A DNA stretch of 64,000 nt, from positions 3,395 through 67,394 of the forward strand of contig JBCCXT010000015.1 of assembly GCA_039191215.1 (NCBI GenBank), read 5' to 3'. Position 1 is the first letter of the stretch; each line of letters starts with the position of its first letter. Position numbers and translations under genes: made by a program. The notes beneath the pieces were generated by a model. That model did not search any database and was not told where the DNA came from. It worked only from the letters and a program-made list of their open reading frames with translations. The DNA is from HKCCE3408 sp039191215. GTDB lineage: Bacteria > Pseudomonadota > Alphaproteobacteria > Rhodobacterales > Rhodobacteraceae. This document shows, piece after piece, positions 17,385 through 24,662 of the stretch.

Positions 17385-17547
17385 TAAAGCATTGGAATTG
17401 AGAGAGAAATTCGTCCAGATCCAACCTCCGCGTCTTTGCGATTCGGCGCGCCGCTTCGGCATCACGGCGCAGGCGCTCCGCTTCCTGAGACAAAACGCGT
17501 GCCTCCAGGAGGGTGGCTTTTTCCGCCGGATTCATGTCGTCAAACAT
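17365..17547 (-). CDS. Small coiled-coil-like ORF overlapping the bchX stop
   Basis: A 60-codon ORF starting MFDDMNPAEKATLLEAR whose ATG lies inside the last codons of bchX (8-base overlap, ATGTTTGA). Residues 6-45 are very rich in Ala, Glu and Arg with heptad-like spacing, suggesting one amphipathic helix or a short coiled coil. It is followed with an overlap by the 46-codon Cys ORF and then bchY. I do not recognise a family. The tight overlaps and the fact that it fills the entire bchX-bchY gap argue that it is expressed. Confidence 0.55.
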   Translation of the reverse strand: MFDDMNPAEKATLLEARVLSQEAERLRRDAEAARRIAKTRRLDLDEFLSQFQCFNAGRDV

Positions 17548-18544
17548 CGTCGTAGATCACTTCCAGCGAGGGTTTGGGTTTGGCGTTCTTGCCGCGCATA
17601 TCGGCGTCAGTTGCAGGCGTAAGCACAAAGTCGGCACCGGTCGTTTCGGCATCAAACAGCCCGATCAGATCATCTTGGATCAGCGGCGCCGGCCTAAGCG
17701 GCGGCGCCTCGGCAACATTCTCAGCAAGTTCGGCAAACATCGCGCCCCACGGGCCCGCAGCTGTCCCAACGATCTGGTAGTTTGCGGACTTCTTGCGCAG
17801 ATCGTCATCGGCCGGGATCGACGCCAGAACCGGGATGTCGACGGCTTCGGCAAAAGCCTTTGCCTCGCCCGTGCCGTCGTCTTTGTTGATCACGAGGCCT
17901 GCGACGCCAACATTGCCACCAAGCTTACGGAAATATTCGACCGCCGAGCAGACATTGTTGGCCACATAAAGCGATTGCAGATCGTTGGATCCGACCAGGA
18001 TGACCTTTTGTGCCATGTCACGCGCGATCGGCAGACCAAAGCCGCCGCAGACCACATCACCGAGGAAATCGAGCAGAACGTAGTCAAAATCCCAGTCATG
18101 AAAGCCCAGCTTTTCGAGCAGCTCAAAGCCATGGATGATGCCGCGCCCGCCGCAACCGCGGCCAACCTCGGGGCCGCCAAGCTCCATCGCGAACACCCCG
18201 CCGCGTTTAAAGCAGACATCGCCGATTTTGACCTCTTCCCCGGCCAGCTTCTTTTTGGTCGAGGTCTCGATGATCGTCGGGCAGGCCTTGCCGCCGAACA
18301 GAAGGCTCGTGGTATCGGATTTTGGATCGCAGCCGATCAGAAGCACGCGCTTGCCCTGTTCGGCCATCATGTGGCTCAGATTGGCCAGGGTGAAGCTTTT
18401 GCCGATGCCGCCTTTGCCGTAGATCGCGATGATCTGGGTCTTTTTGGTGGGCTCCGATTGGGGAACCTCTAGCGTCGGTTCTTGCGACGCCTCATTGCGC
18501 AGGCCGCTATCGTAGTCTTTCAGGTTAGGGACATCGAGCGTCAT
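17540..18544 (-). CDS. bchX: Chlorophyllide a reductase iron protein subunit X
   Basis: BchX is the NifH-like ATPase that donates electrons to BchYZ in chlorophyllide oxidoreductase. From the ATG at 18544 (MTLDVPNLKDY) it has 334 residues. The P-loop is YGKGGIGKSFT (about residues 42-52), followed by GCDPKSDTT. The two [4Fe-4S]-ligating cysteines are in GRGCGGRGII and DVVCGGFGLP. The start overlaps the bchC stop (ATGA). The C-terminal part overlaps a 60-codon ORF before bchY. Confidence 0.96.
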   Translation of the reverse strand: MTLDVPNLKDYDSGLRNEASQEPTLEVPQSEPTKKTQIIAIYGKGGIGKSFTLANLSHMMAEQGKRVLLIGCDPKSDTTSLLFGGKACPTIIETSTKKKLAGEEVKIGDVCFKRGGVFAMELGGPEVGRGCGGRGIIHGFELLEKLGFHDWDFDYVLLDFLGDVVCGGFGLPIARDMAQKVILVGSNDLQSLYVANNVCSAVEYFRKLGGNVGVAGLVINKDDGTGEAKAFAEAVDIPVLASIPADDDLRKKSANYQIVGTAAGPWGAMFAELAENVAEAPPLRPAPLIQDDLIGLFDAETTGADFVLTPATDADMRGKNAKPKPSLEVIYDDV

Positions 18545-19482
18545 GTCCGCGCCTCCCAATCGAGGATCATTTTCAGGCAGGCAGGATCGGTGAACGCCTT
18601 GCGATAAGCCTCTGCAGCGTCCTCGGCAGGTGCCATATGCGAGATGAGCCCATCGAGGCTCAGCGCGCCCTGATCGGTCAGATCCCGCGTGGCGATCAGA
18701 TCTTCATGCGTCCATTCGGCGGCAATCCGCAGCCGCGCTTCGCGCATGAAGGCAGGCGCAAAGTTGAACCGCAGCGCATCGGGATAAAAACCCGCCAGGA
18801 CCAATTCGCCGCCCTTGCCGAGCCGCGCGATGAGCCGGTCCAGGACCTCACTGTCGCCTGTCGCGTCGTAGATGCAACGATAGTCGCGGCGCGTATCATC
18901 ATCGGGATGCACGACCTGGTAGCCGTCGGCACCGCCCCGGCGTGCGGGATCAGTTTCCCAGACAGTTGGCGCCGCGCCACCGGCCGCAATCGTCAGCCGC
19001 GCCAGCAGCCGACCGACAGCACCATGTCCGACGATCAGTTCCGGCAGGGCTTTGTCAATCCCTGCCATCGCGTGCCGAGCCGTTGCCGCCAGCGCCAGAA
19101 GCGCCCCGGACGGGCCCATTTTGCTGTCGATCCGAACAACTCTGTTGGCGGCGGTGGTCAGCGTATCTGCCGCCGCACCAAAAAGGCCACGCACCTCGCC
19201 ATAGCACGTGGCACCCGGCACAAAGACATGGTCTCCGACCGACAGGCCGGTGCCTTTATTGGCGACAACGACTTCTCCCATAGCCTCATAGCCAGGGATC
19301 AGCGGGTACCCCATGCCGGGAAAGGGCGGCATCTTACCCGACCAAAAAAGCTTCTCGGTGCCCGTGGAGATCCCGCTATAGCGGATCTGCACGACAACAT
19401 CATCCGACTTCGGCGAATCGATACGCACGCTGCGGGTGGCAATCTGCTCCGGCGCGTCAATTATGACAGCATTGGAAAACAA
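18541..19482 (-). CDS. bchC: 3-hydroxyethyl bacteriochlorophyllide a dehydrogenase
   Basis: BchC oxidises the C3 hydroxyethyl group to the acetyl group of bacteriochlorophyllide a. The 313-residue protein belongs to the medium-chain dehydrogenase family, with an N-terminal GroES-like part (GYPLIPGYEAMGEVV) and a nucleotide-binding part (LIVGHGAVGRLLARLT). It heads the bchC-X-(two ORFs)-Y-Z-pufQBA series. The 116-bp gap upstream, to the crtF stop, holds two exact PpsR boxes spaced 8 bp apart, the layout known at the Rhodobacter bchC promoter. Confidence 0.95.
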   Translation of the reverse strand: MFSNAVIIDAPEQIATRSVRIDSPKSDDVVVQIRYSGISTGTEKLFWSGKMPPFPGMGYPLIPGYEAMGEVVVANKGTGLSVGDHVFVPGATCYGEVRGLFGAAADTLTTAANRVVRIDSKMGPSGALLALAATARHAMAGIDKALPELIVGHGAVGRLLARLTIAAGGAAPTVWETDPARRGGADGYQVVHPDDDTRRDYRCIYDATGDSEVLDRLIARLGKGGELVLAGFYPDALRFNFAPAFMREARLRIAAEWTHEDLIATRDLTDQGALSLDGLISHMAPAEDAAEAYRKAFTDPACLKMILDWEART

Positions 19483-19547
19483 GCGACCTCCATTCCGCCT
19501 TCGCCGCTGAGGCGTTCCTCCGTGTACGTTCGTCGGTACATCGCATC

Positions 19548-19565
19548 TGTCAGTTTATTCTGACA
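19548..19565. promoter_or_regulatory. PpsR-type operator upstream of bchC, box 1
   Basis: Exact palindrome TGTCAGTTTATTCTGACA (TGT-N12-ACA) about 66 bp upstream of the bchC ATG. With the box at 19574-19591 it forms a tandem pair 8 bp apart, the classical arrangement for cooperative PpsR/CrtJ binding over a sigma-70 promoter. Confidence 0.82.
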
Positions 19566-19573
19566 GTACGTTA

Positions 19574-19591
19574 TGTCAATTGAAATAGACA
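19574..19591. promoter_or_regulatory. PpsR-type operator upstream of bchC, box 2
   Basis: Exact TGT-N12-ACA motif TGTCAATTGAAATAGACA, 8 bp from box 1 and 8 bp before the crtF stop codon at 19599. The pair most likely controls the bchCXYZ-pufQBA transcript. Confidence 0.82.
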
Positions 19592-19598
19592 GTCTGTG

Positions 19599-20705
19599 TC
19601 AGGCTTTTACGGCCGTCACAACTTGGGTGACAAAGGCTCTGTCCATGCGCGCGATCTCGACCCCACTGAACCCGGCTTCGCGCAGCAGGTCGGAAATCCG
19701 GGCAGCGTCACGCACGGTTCCGGTCCCCATCGCCATACAATAAAACGCGAAATAGACATCACCCGACCGGGTCGGGCTGACGCCCCCGGACATCGGCTCA
19801 GAAATGATGATCCGTCCACCTGCAGGCAACGCCGTATGGGCCTTGGCCAGCAGGGCGGCCACAACTTCATCGCGGTGATCATAAAGCACCCGGATTAAGC
19901 TGATCGCATCCGCGCCCTCGGGCAACGGTTCGGATTGGAAGTCGCACGGCCTGTGGATCATTCGTGGATGGGGCGGGGCTTTGACAGCCGGCAGATCGAC
20001 CAACACGCCCTGTAGCTTTTCGTGCCGGTCGAGCGCGGCCCGCAGAAATGCGCCCGTTCCGCCACCGACATCCATCAAGACCGAAACGCGCCCCAGGTCG
20101 ACGGATTTCAACGTCTCCTCCGCGACAAGCGTTTGTGTTTCGGTCATCAGTTGCGAATACCGCGCCGCCTGCTCGGGGTCGGCTGCCGCGCCAGCGCCAA
20201 AGACATACGGCCAGAAACCGGCAAGCTCCGGTTCTGTCTCACCGCGTAGAAATGCTTCGGGGCGCGCCAGATCACGATAGAGGATATCGTGGTGCAAAAT
20301 CATATCCTGCAGGCCCGGGACACCGCGTAACGCGGCACCAAGTCGGGCGAGACGAAAGCGCCCATCCCGACCGCGCGACAACAGGCCCAAAGCACTCGCC
20401 GCCTGACACAGGCGCTGCATTGCCGCAGGATCAAATCCGGTTTCTAACGCTAGGGTTTGTGACGATTTTGGGCCGTTGGCCAAGCGGTCGGGAAGCTCAA
20501 GCGACACGGTTGCATGCAGCGCCTGGCTATAGGCGAAACCGGCAACTAAATCGAACAGCGCCTGCCCATCGCGCCGCGCGCGCGCCTTTGTCAGCGGAAA
20601 CCGCGCAGCCCATGCCTGAAAGCGTGGTGAGGCAAAAAGCCGGTCCCGCCGAATACGCAATCGATCCAGTAGGTTCGGAGCCGGGCCCGGATCAATCGCG
20701 GCCAC
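19599..20705 (-). CDS. crtF: Demethylspheroidene (hydroxyneurosporene) O-methyltransferase
   Basis: CrtF methylates the C1 hydroxyl of hydroxyneurosporene/demethylspheroidene with SAM in the spheroidene pathway. The 368-residue protein has an N-terminal helical dimerisation region with LVAGFAYSQALHATVSLEL and a C-terminal Rossmann methyltransferase domain with motif I (LMDVGGGTGAFLRAALDRH) and ISLIRVLYDHRDE. It lies 4 bp after crtE on the same strand and upstream of bchC, the crtE-crtF-bchC order of Rhodobacter. It appears complete. Confidence 0.93.
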   Translation of the reverse strand: MAAIDPGPAPNLLDRLRIRRDRLFASPRFQAWAARFPLTKARARRDGQALFDLVAGFAYSQALHATVSLELPDRLANGPKSSQTLALETGFDPAAMQRLCQAASALGLLSRGRDGRFRLARLGAALRGVPGLQDMILHHDILYRDLARPEAFLRGETEPELAGFWPYVFGAGAAADPEQAARYSQLMTETQTLVAEETLKSVDLGRVSVLMDVGGGTGAFLRAALDRHEKLQGVLVDLPAVKAPPHPRMIHRPCDFQSEPLPEGADAISLIRVLYDHRDEVVAALLAKAHTALPAGGRIIISEPMSGGVSPTRSGDVYFAFYCMAMGTGTVRDAARISDLLREAGFSGVEIARMDRAFVTQVVTAVKA

Positions 20706-20709
20706 CGGC

Positions 20710-21579
20710 TCAGACCATTGCGCGGGCGGGGATCACCGGGGTCAGGCGTTCAGCCTGGGCGCGCACCATCTCACAAAGTGCGGCCTCGCCAGGGCAGGAC
20801 GGGATCGAAGATATCGCGCCGGATAGAATGTCCTGCAACCGCGCTATTGCACCTTTCACGCCCAATTCCGCCACGGCATTCGGCCGCGCATGGATCTCAT
20901 CCTGGCCCGCAGGCTTGCCTAAGACGTCTTCGTCATAAAGCGCGTCGCGTAAATCATCGGCGACCTGAAAGGCCTCACCGATACGGGCGCCAAGCTCTCC
21001 CCAGGCATCGGGATCGGCACCGGCAGCAACAGCGCCCATCTGCGTAGCGGCGGTGAAAAGCGAGCCGGTCTTCGCGCGATGGTAGGCCGACAGATCGACA
21101 TGTTCCTCGCTTTCCCAGCCCTGGCCAGCACATATGCCGCCGGGCATCCCGGTTGCCGCCGCAAGAATGCGGATCAGCGCCAAGCCGCGCTCCGGAGCGG
21201 CCAAAGCGGCCTGCGCCACGACGTCGAATGCCATCACGATCAAGCTGTCCCCGGTCAAAAGTGCAAGCGGATCGCCATAGGCTTTATGGACCGACGGTTT
21301 GCCACGCCGAATGTCGGCATCGTCAAAACACGGCATGTCGTCGTGAACGAGGCTTGCGCAATGCATTAACTCGATGGCGGCGGCGGCGGCGTCAGCGACG
21401 GCAGGCCGGTCATCTCCGCAGGCGCGCGCGACAGACAGGCAGATCGTCGGCCGGATGCGCGCCCCACCCGGCTTGACCGCATACTTTAAGGCACTGGCGA
21501 GTTTGGGCGGGCTTGGATTTGCCTGGCCGCGCGCGATCGCGGCATCGATAGCACGTTCGATACGGGTTGGGATCGGCAT
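20710..21579 (-). CDS. crtE: Geranylgeranyl diphosphate synthase
   Basis: CrtE makes GGPP for carotenoids and for the bacteriochlorophyll tail. The 289-residue all-helical prenyltransferase has the first Asp-rich motif LVHDDMPCFDDAD followed by RRGKPSVHK (about residues 80-100) and the second motif FQVADDLRD. It is divergent from crtD over an 85-bp gap with a PpsR box 27 bp from its ATG. It is the first gene of the crtE-crtF pair leading into bchC. Confidence 0.95.
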   Translation of the reverse strand: MPIPTRIERAIDAAIARGQANPSPPKLASALKYAVKPGGARIRPTICLSVARACGDDRPAVADAAAAAIELMHCASLVHDDMPCFDDADIRRGKPSVHKAYGDPLALLTGDSLIVMAFDVVAQAALAAPERGLALIRILAAATGMPGGICAGQGWESEEHVDLSAYHRAKTGSLFTAATQMGAVAAGADPDAWGELGARIGEAFQVADDLRDALYDEDVLGKPAGQDEIHARPNAVAELGVKGAIARLQDILSGAISSIPSCPGEAALCEMVRAQAERLTPVIPARAMV

Positions 21580-21605
21580 GGCGGCTCCGGTCGCGTCAAG
21601 TCATG

Positions 21606-21623
21606 TGTAAATTACACTGGACA
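21606..21623. promoter_or_regulatory. PpsR-type operator in the crtE-crtD divergent promoter
   Basis: TGT-N12-ACA (TGTAAATTACACTGGACA) in the 85-bp gap between the divergent crtE and crtD starts. It is followed by a second palindrome, ACAGTTGAACTGT (21621-21633), of different spacing. One site probably controls both directions. Confidence 0.68.
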
Positions 21624-21670
21624 GTTGAACTGTCAGTGTCAACAATATCGTCATCGCGGAGGATGTGCCT

Positions 21671-23221
21671 ATGGCTGTGCATCAGCCCCATGTCATTGTC
21701 ATTGGCGCCGGGATCGGCGGGCTGGCCGCAGCATTGCGGCTAACCAAGATGGCTGCGCGCGTGACACTAATCGATGCGGGCAGCGCGCCGGGCGGTAAGA
21801 TGCGCCAGGTTAAAAGTGCGGCTGGTCCGGTTGATGCCGGACCAACCGTTCTGACGATGCGCCCCGTCTTTGAGGAGCTTTTCGCCGCTGTCGGGGCGCA
21901 ACTTTCCGACCATGTCACTTTGGTGCGCGAACACCTGTTGGCCCGGCACTGGTGGTCTGATGGCTCCACTCTCGATCTAAGCGACGATGTGAATGCCAAC
22001 GCCGCCGCCATTCAGGCCTTTGCCGGTTCGACAGAGGCGGCCGCATTTCTTGGCTTCACGAAACGGGCGCAGTCACTATTTGAGGGCTTCGACCAGCCGA
22101 TGATGCAGGCCGCGGCGCCCAGCCTACCGGCCCTTGCGGCGCATGTGCTGACGCATCCGTCGCTGGCGCTGCAAATGGCACCGCTGTCCTCGCTTGCCCA
22201 GTCCCTGCGGCGCAGCTTCAAAGACCCAAGGCTTCGCCAGCTCTTTGGCCGCTATGCAACTTATGTCGGCGGCGCTCCCGCAAAGGTGCCGGCACTTTTG
22301 TCGCTCATCTGGGCGTCCGAGGCCGCCGGTGTTTGGCGCGTCGAAGGCGGCATCCAACGCCTGGCCCAAGCGATTGCCGATCTGGCACAGGCACGCGGGG
22401 CTGAGTTTCTGTTGAATGCCGAGGTCACGAAGATCGAGCAGCAGCAGAACCGCGCAAGCGGCGTGGTTTTGCGCGACGGCACACGGATTACAGCCGATGC
22501 GGTTCTTTTCAATGGCGACCCAAAAGCGCTTTTCCACGGGCTACTGGGCGACGCGATCCGGCCCTCTGTTACGCCAGCGGGCATCAAACCGCGAAGTCTG
22601 TCGGCTTATGTTTGGCACTTCGCAGCCGAGGTGCACGGCCTGCCGCTGGTCCATCATAACGTCTTTTTTGCTGACCGGCCTGATTCGGAGTTTCCCGAGA
22701 TCGCGCGTGGTGTGATGCCCGCCGATCCAACCTTGTATCTATGTGCCCAAGACCGCGGCGGCGATCGCATCCCGCAAGGTCGGGAACGGTTTGAGATCAT
22801 CATGAACGGCCCGCCCGGATGCCCGGAGCCGCAGGAGGAATTTACGACATGTCAGACCCGGACTTTTCAGCGCCTGGCAGCCATGGGCCTGACATTCTCA
22901 CCGCGGCCCGGGCGCGAGAACCTGACGACACCGCGGGATTTCGCCGTGCGCTTCCCCGGGTCGGACGGATCCCTTTACGGGCGGAGCCCTGCGGGCATGA
23001 TGGCGGCCTTCCAGCGCCCGACAGCACACAGCCGGGTGCCGGGGCTTTACCTGGCCGGGGGCGGGGTGCATCCGGGGGCGGGCGTCCCGATGGCCTGCCT
23101 GTCCGGCCGGCACGCGGCAGAGGCGATCATGCGCAACCTAACTTCGACCTCGACGTCCCGCCGGACGGATATGCGTGGTGGTACGTCGATGGGCTCTCGG
23201 ACGACCACACCCGCGCAATAA
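21671..23221 (+). CDS. crtD: 1-hydroxycarotenoid 3,4-desaturase (methoxyneurosporene dehydrogenase)
   Basis: CrtD desaturates the C3-C4 bond of hydroxy- or methoxy-neurosporene in spheroidene synthesis. It is a phytoene-desaturase-like FAD protein: dinucleotide motif VIVIGAGIGGLAAALRL near the N-terminus and the C-terminal family motif GLYLAGGGVHPGAGVPMACL. The ATG at 21671 is chosen because GGAGG lies 8 bases upstream; a GTG at 21665 is the alternative. Length 516 residues. The last roughly 125 bases overlap the conserved start of crtC in another frame. Confidence 0.94.
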   Translation: MAVHQPHVIVIGAGIGGLAAALRLTKMAARVTLIDAGSAPGGKMRQVKSAAGPVDAGPTVLTMRPVFEELFAAVGAQLSDHVTLVREHLLARHWWSDGSTLDLSDDVNANAAAIQAFAGSTEAAAFLGFTKRAQSLFEGFDQPMMQAAAPSLPALAAHVLTHPSLALQMAPLSSLAQSLRRSFKDPRLRQLFGRYATYVGGAPAKVPALLSLIWASEAAGVWRVEGGIQRLAQAIADLAQARGAEFLLNAEVTKIEQQQNRASGVVLRDGTRITADAVLFNGDPKALFHGLLGDAIRPSVTPAGIKPRSLSAYVWHFAAEVHGLPLVHHNVFFADRPDSEFPEIARGVMPADPTLYLCAQDRGGDRIPQGRERFEIIMNGPPGCPEPQEEFTTCQTRTFQRLAAMGLTFSPRPGRENLTTPRDFAVRFPGSDGSLYGRSPAGMMAAFQRPTAHSRVPGLYLAGGGVHPGAGVPMACLSGRHAAEAIMRNLTSTSTSRRTDMRGGTSMGSRTTTPAQ

Positions 23222-24057
23222 CAATCATCGGCTTTATCGGGTCGGTCTTTTCGCCCTGGTATCGTTGGTCGGGCCGGCGCGATCCGGCCAATCATTGCTG
23301 TCTGAATGTCGTGACTTACGGCCCTGGCGGGCGCTGGACCATGACCGACCGTGGCCGCGATGCGCTTACACTGTCGAAAAGCCAGATGACCATTGGGCCG
23401 TCTTCGATGCGTTGGGAGGCAGGCAAGCTGGTCGTCTCTATAAACGAGATCTCGACGCCGCATGGTCAGCGCATCAAGGGCCGCGTGGTGGTGACACCCC
23501 AGGCAGTCACCGATGTGGAAATGGCGCTGACCGAAGACGGTGCCCATATCTGGCGGCCGTTCGCGCCCCGCGCCGGGATTGATGTTGAGATTGACCGGCC
23601 CGGTTGGTCCTGGCAGGGCGATGGCTATTTCGACGCAAATTTCGGCACCCGCGCGCTGGAAGCGGACTTTTCCTACTGGTCCTGGGGCCGTTTCCCAACG
23701 GGCGACGGAGCCGCTTGTTTTTACGATGCCGTCCGCCGCGATGGCACAAAGTTGGATGCAGCGATCGGCTTCGATGCCAAAGGTCAGCCGCATGCCATCG
23801 CCGATGTGCCGCAATCGCGCCTGCCGCGCCCACCCTGGCTTGTGCGTCGGATCACAAGGGCTGATCCCGATACCAAACCGCGCCAGGTTCTGGCAATGCT
23901 CGATGCGCCGTTTTACAACCGATGCGCCGCGCGGACCTGGTTGAACGGCGAAGAGACAACCGGGGTTGTGGAAGCGCTCGATCTCGACCGGTTCCGCGGT
24001 CCCTGGCTGATGCCGATGCTGGCGGTGCGGGTGCCGCGACGCGCGCGATGGGGCTGA
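23095..24057 (+). CDS. crtC: Hydroxyneurosporene synthase (carotenoid 1,2-hydratase)
   Basis: CrtC adds water to the C1-C2 double bond of neurosporene/lycopene ends. The conserved region begins at PNFDLDVPPDGYAWWYVDG (about 23137) and continues GFIGSVFSPWYRWSGRRDP to the end at 24057. The open frame reaches back to an ATG at 22819, far inside crtD, but the residues before about 23130 look like an out-of-frame reading of crtD. No ATG, GTG or TTG is found between 22819 and the conserved block, so the start is uncertain; the CTG at 23095 is my placeholder. Translation may be coupled to crtD. crtI and crtB, usual neighbours, are not here; hslV follows. Confidence 0.88.
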   Translation: MPVRPARGRGDHAQPNFDLDVPPDGYAWWYVDGLSDDHTRAITIIGFIGSVFSPWYRWSGRRDPANHCCLNVVTYGPGGRWTMTDRGRDALTLSKSQMTIGPSSMRWEAGKLVVSINEISTPHGQRIKGRVVVTPQAVTDVEMALTEDGAHIWRPFAPRAGIDVEIDRPGWSWQGDGYFDANFGTRALEADFSYWSWGRFPTGDGAACFYDAVRRDGTKLDAAIGFDAKGQPHAIADVPQSRLPRPPWLVRRITRADPDTKPRQVLAMLDAPFYNRCAARTWLNGEETTGVVEALDLDRFRGPWLMPMLAVRVPRRARWG

Positions 24058-24058
24058 A

Positions 24059-24087
24059 CTTGCTGCCTTAAACCTTTCCACCCATAT
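24059..24087 (+). promoter_or_regulatory. Possible RpoH (heat-shock) promoter of hslV
   Basis: CTTG at 24059-24062 and CCCATAT at 24081-24087, spaced by 18 bases, resemble the alphaproteobacterial sigma-32 promoter (CTTG-N17/18-CYTATNT, one mismatch). It lies 26 bp before the hslV ATG. The same spacing recurs upstream of dnaK. Confidence 0.4.
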
Positions 24088-24113
24088 AAAGACCAAGCGG
24101 CAGGAGGCAGGCG

Positions 24114-24662
24114 ATGGCGGCAGATACGTGGCATGGCACAACGATCATCGGTGTGCGCAAAGCGGGCCAAGTGGTCGTGGCCGGCGATGGTCAGGTGAGT
24201 CTTGGTCAGACAGTCATCAAAGGCACGGCGCGCAAGGTGCGCCGCCTGAAGCCCGGCGGCCATGAAGTTGTCTGCGGTTTTGCGGGCTCCACCGCAGATG
24301 CGTTCACGCTTCTGGAGCGGCTGGAAGCCAAGCTAGAGGCGACGCCGGGCCAATTGCAGCGCGCCGCCGTTGAATTGGCCAAAGACTGGCGCACCGATAA
24401 ATACCTGCAAAAGCTCGAAGCGATGCTGATTGTAACTGATGGGGCAGAGCTTTTTGTGATCACCGGCGCGGGCGACGTGTTGGAGCCCGAACATGGCGTG
24501 GCTGCCATCGGGTCGGGCGGAAACTACGCGCTTGCAGCGGCGCGCGCGATGATCGACGGGCCCGAAGACGCCGAAACCATCGCCCGCCGCGCCCTGGAAA
24601 TTGCGGCCGATATCTGTGTCTACACGAATGGAAACCTGACCGTTGAGGCCATCAGCGGATGA
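24114..24662 (+). CDS. hslV: ATP-dependent protease HslV, peptidase subunit
   Basis: HslV is the proteasome-related threonine peptidase that forms a dodecamer driven by the HslU unfoldase in the cytoplasm. The 182-residue protein starts MAADTWHGTTIIGV; after removal of the 8-residue leader typical of alphaproteobacteria, Thr9 is the N-terminal nucleophile. The conserved AGDGQVSLGQTV and GSGGNYALAAARA motifs are present. Ribosome-binding site GGAGG lies 6 bases upstream. The stop overlaps the next gene's start (ATGA). Unlike in many bacteria, hslU is not directly adjacent but about 1.6 kb downstream. Confidence 0.96.
   Translation: MAADTWHGTTIIGVRKAGQVVVAGDGQVSLGQTVIKGTARKVRRLKPGGHEVVCGFAGSTADAFTLLERLEAKLEATPGQLQRAAVELAKDWRTDKYLQKLEAMLIVTDGAELFVITGAGDVLEPEHGVAAIGSGGNYALAAARAMIDGPEDAETIARRALEIAADICVYTNGNLTVEAISG

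Noticed and set aside
21621..21633. Palindrome ACAGTTGAACTGT next to the crtE-crtD PpsR box as a second PpsR site
   Set aside because: It is perfect but its half-sites face the wrong way and spacing is not TGT-N12-ACA; listed only as a neighbour of the real box.
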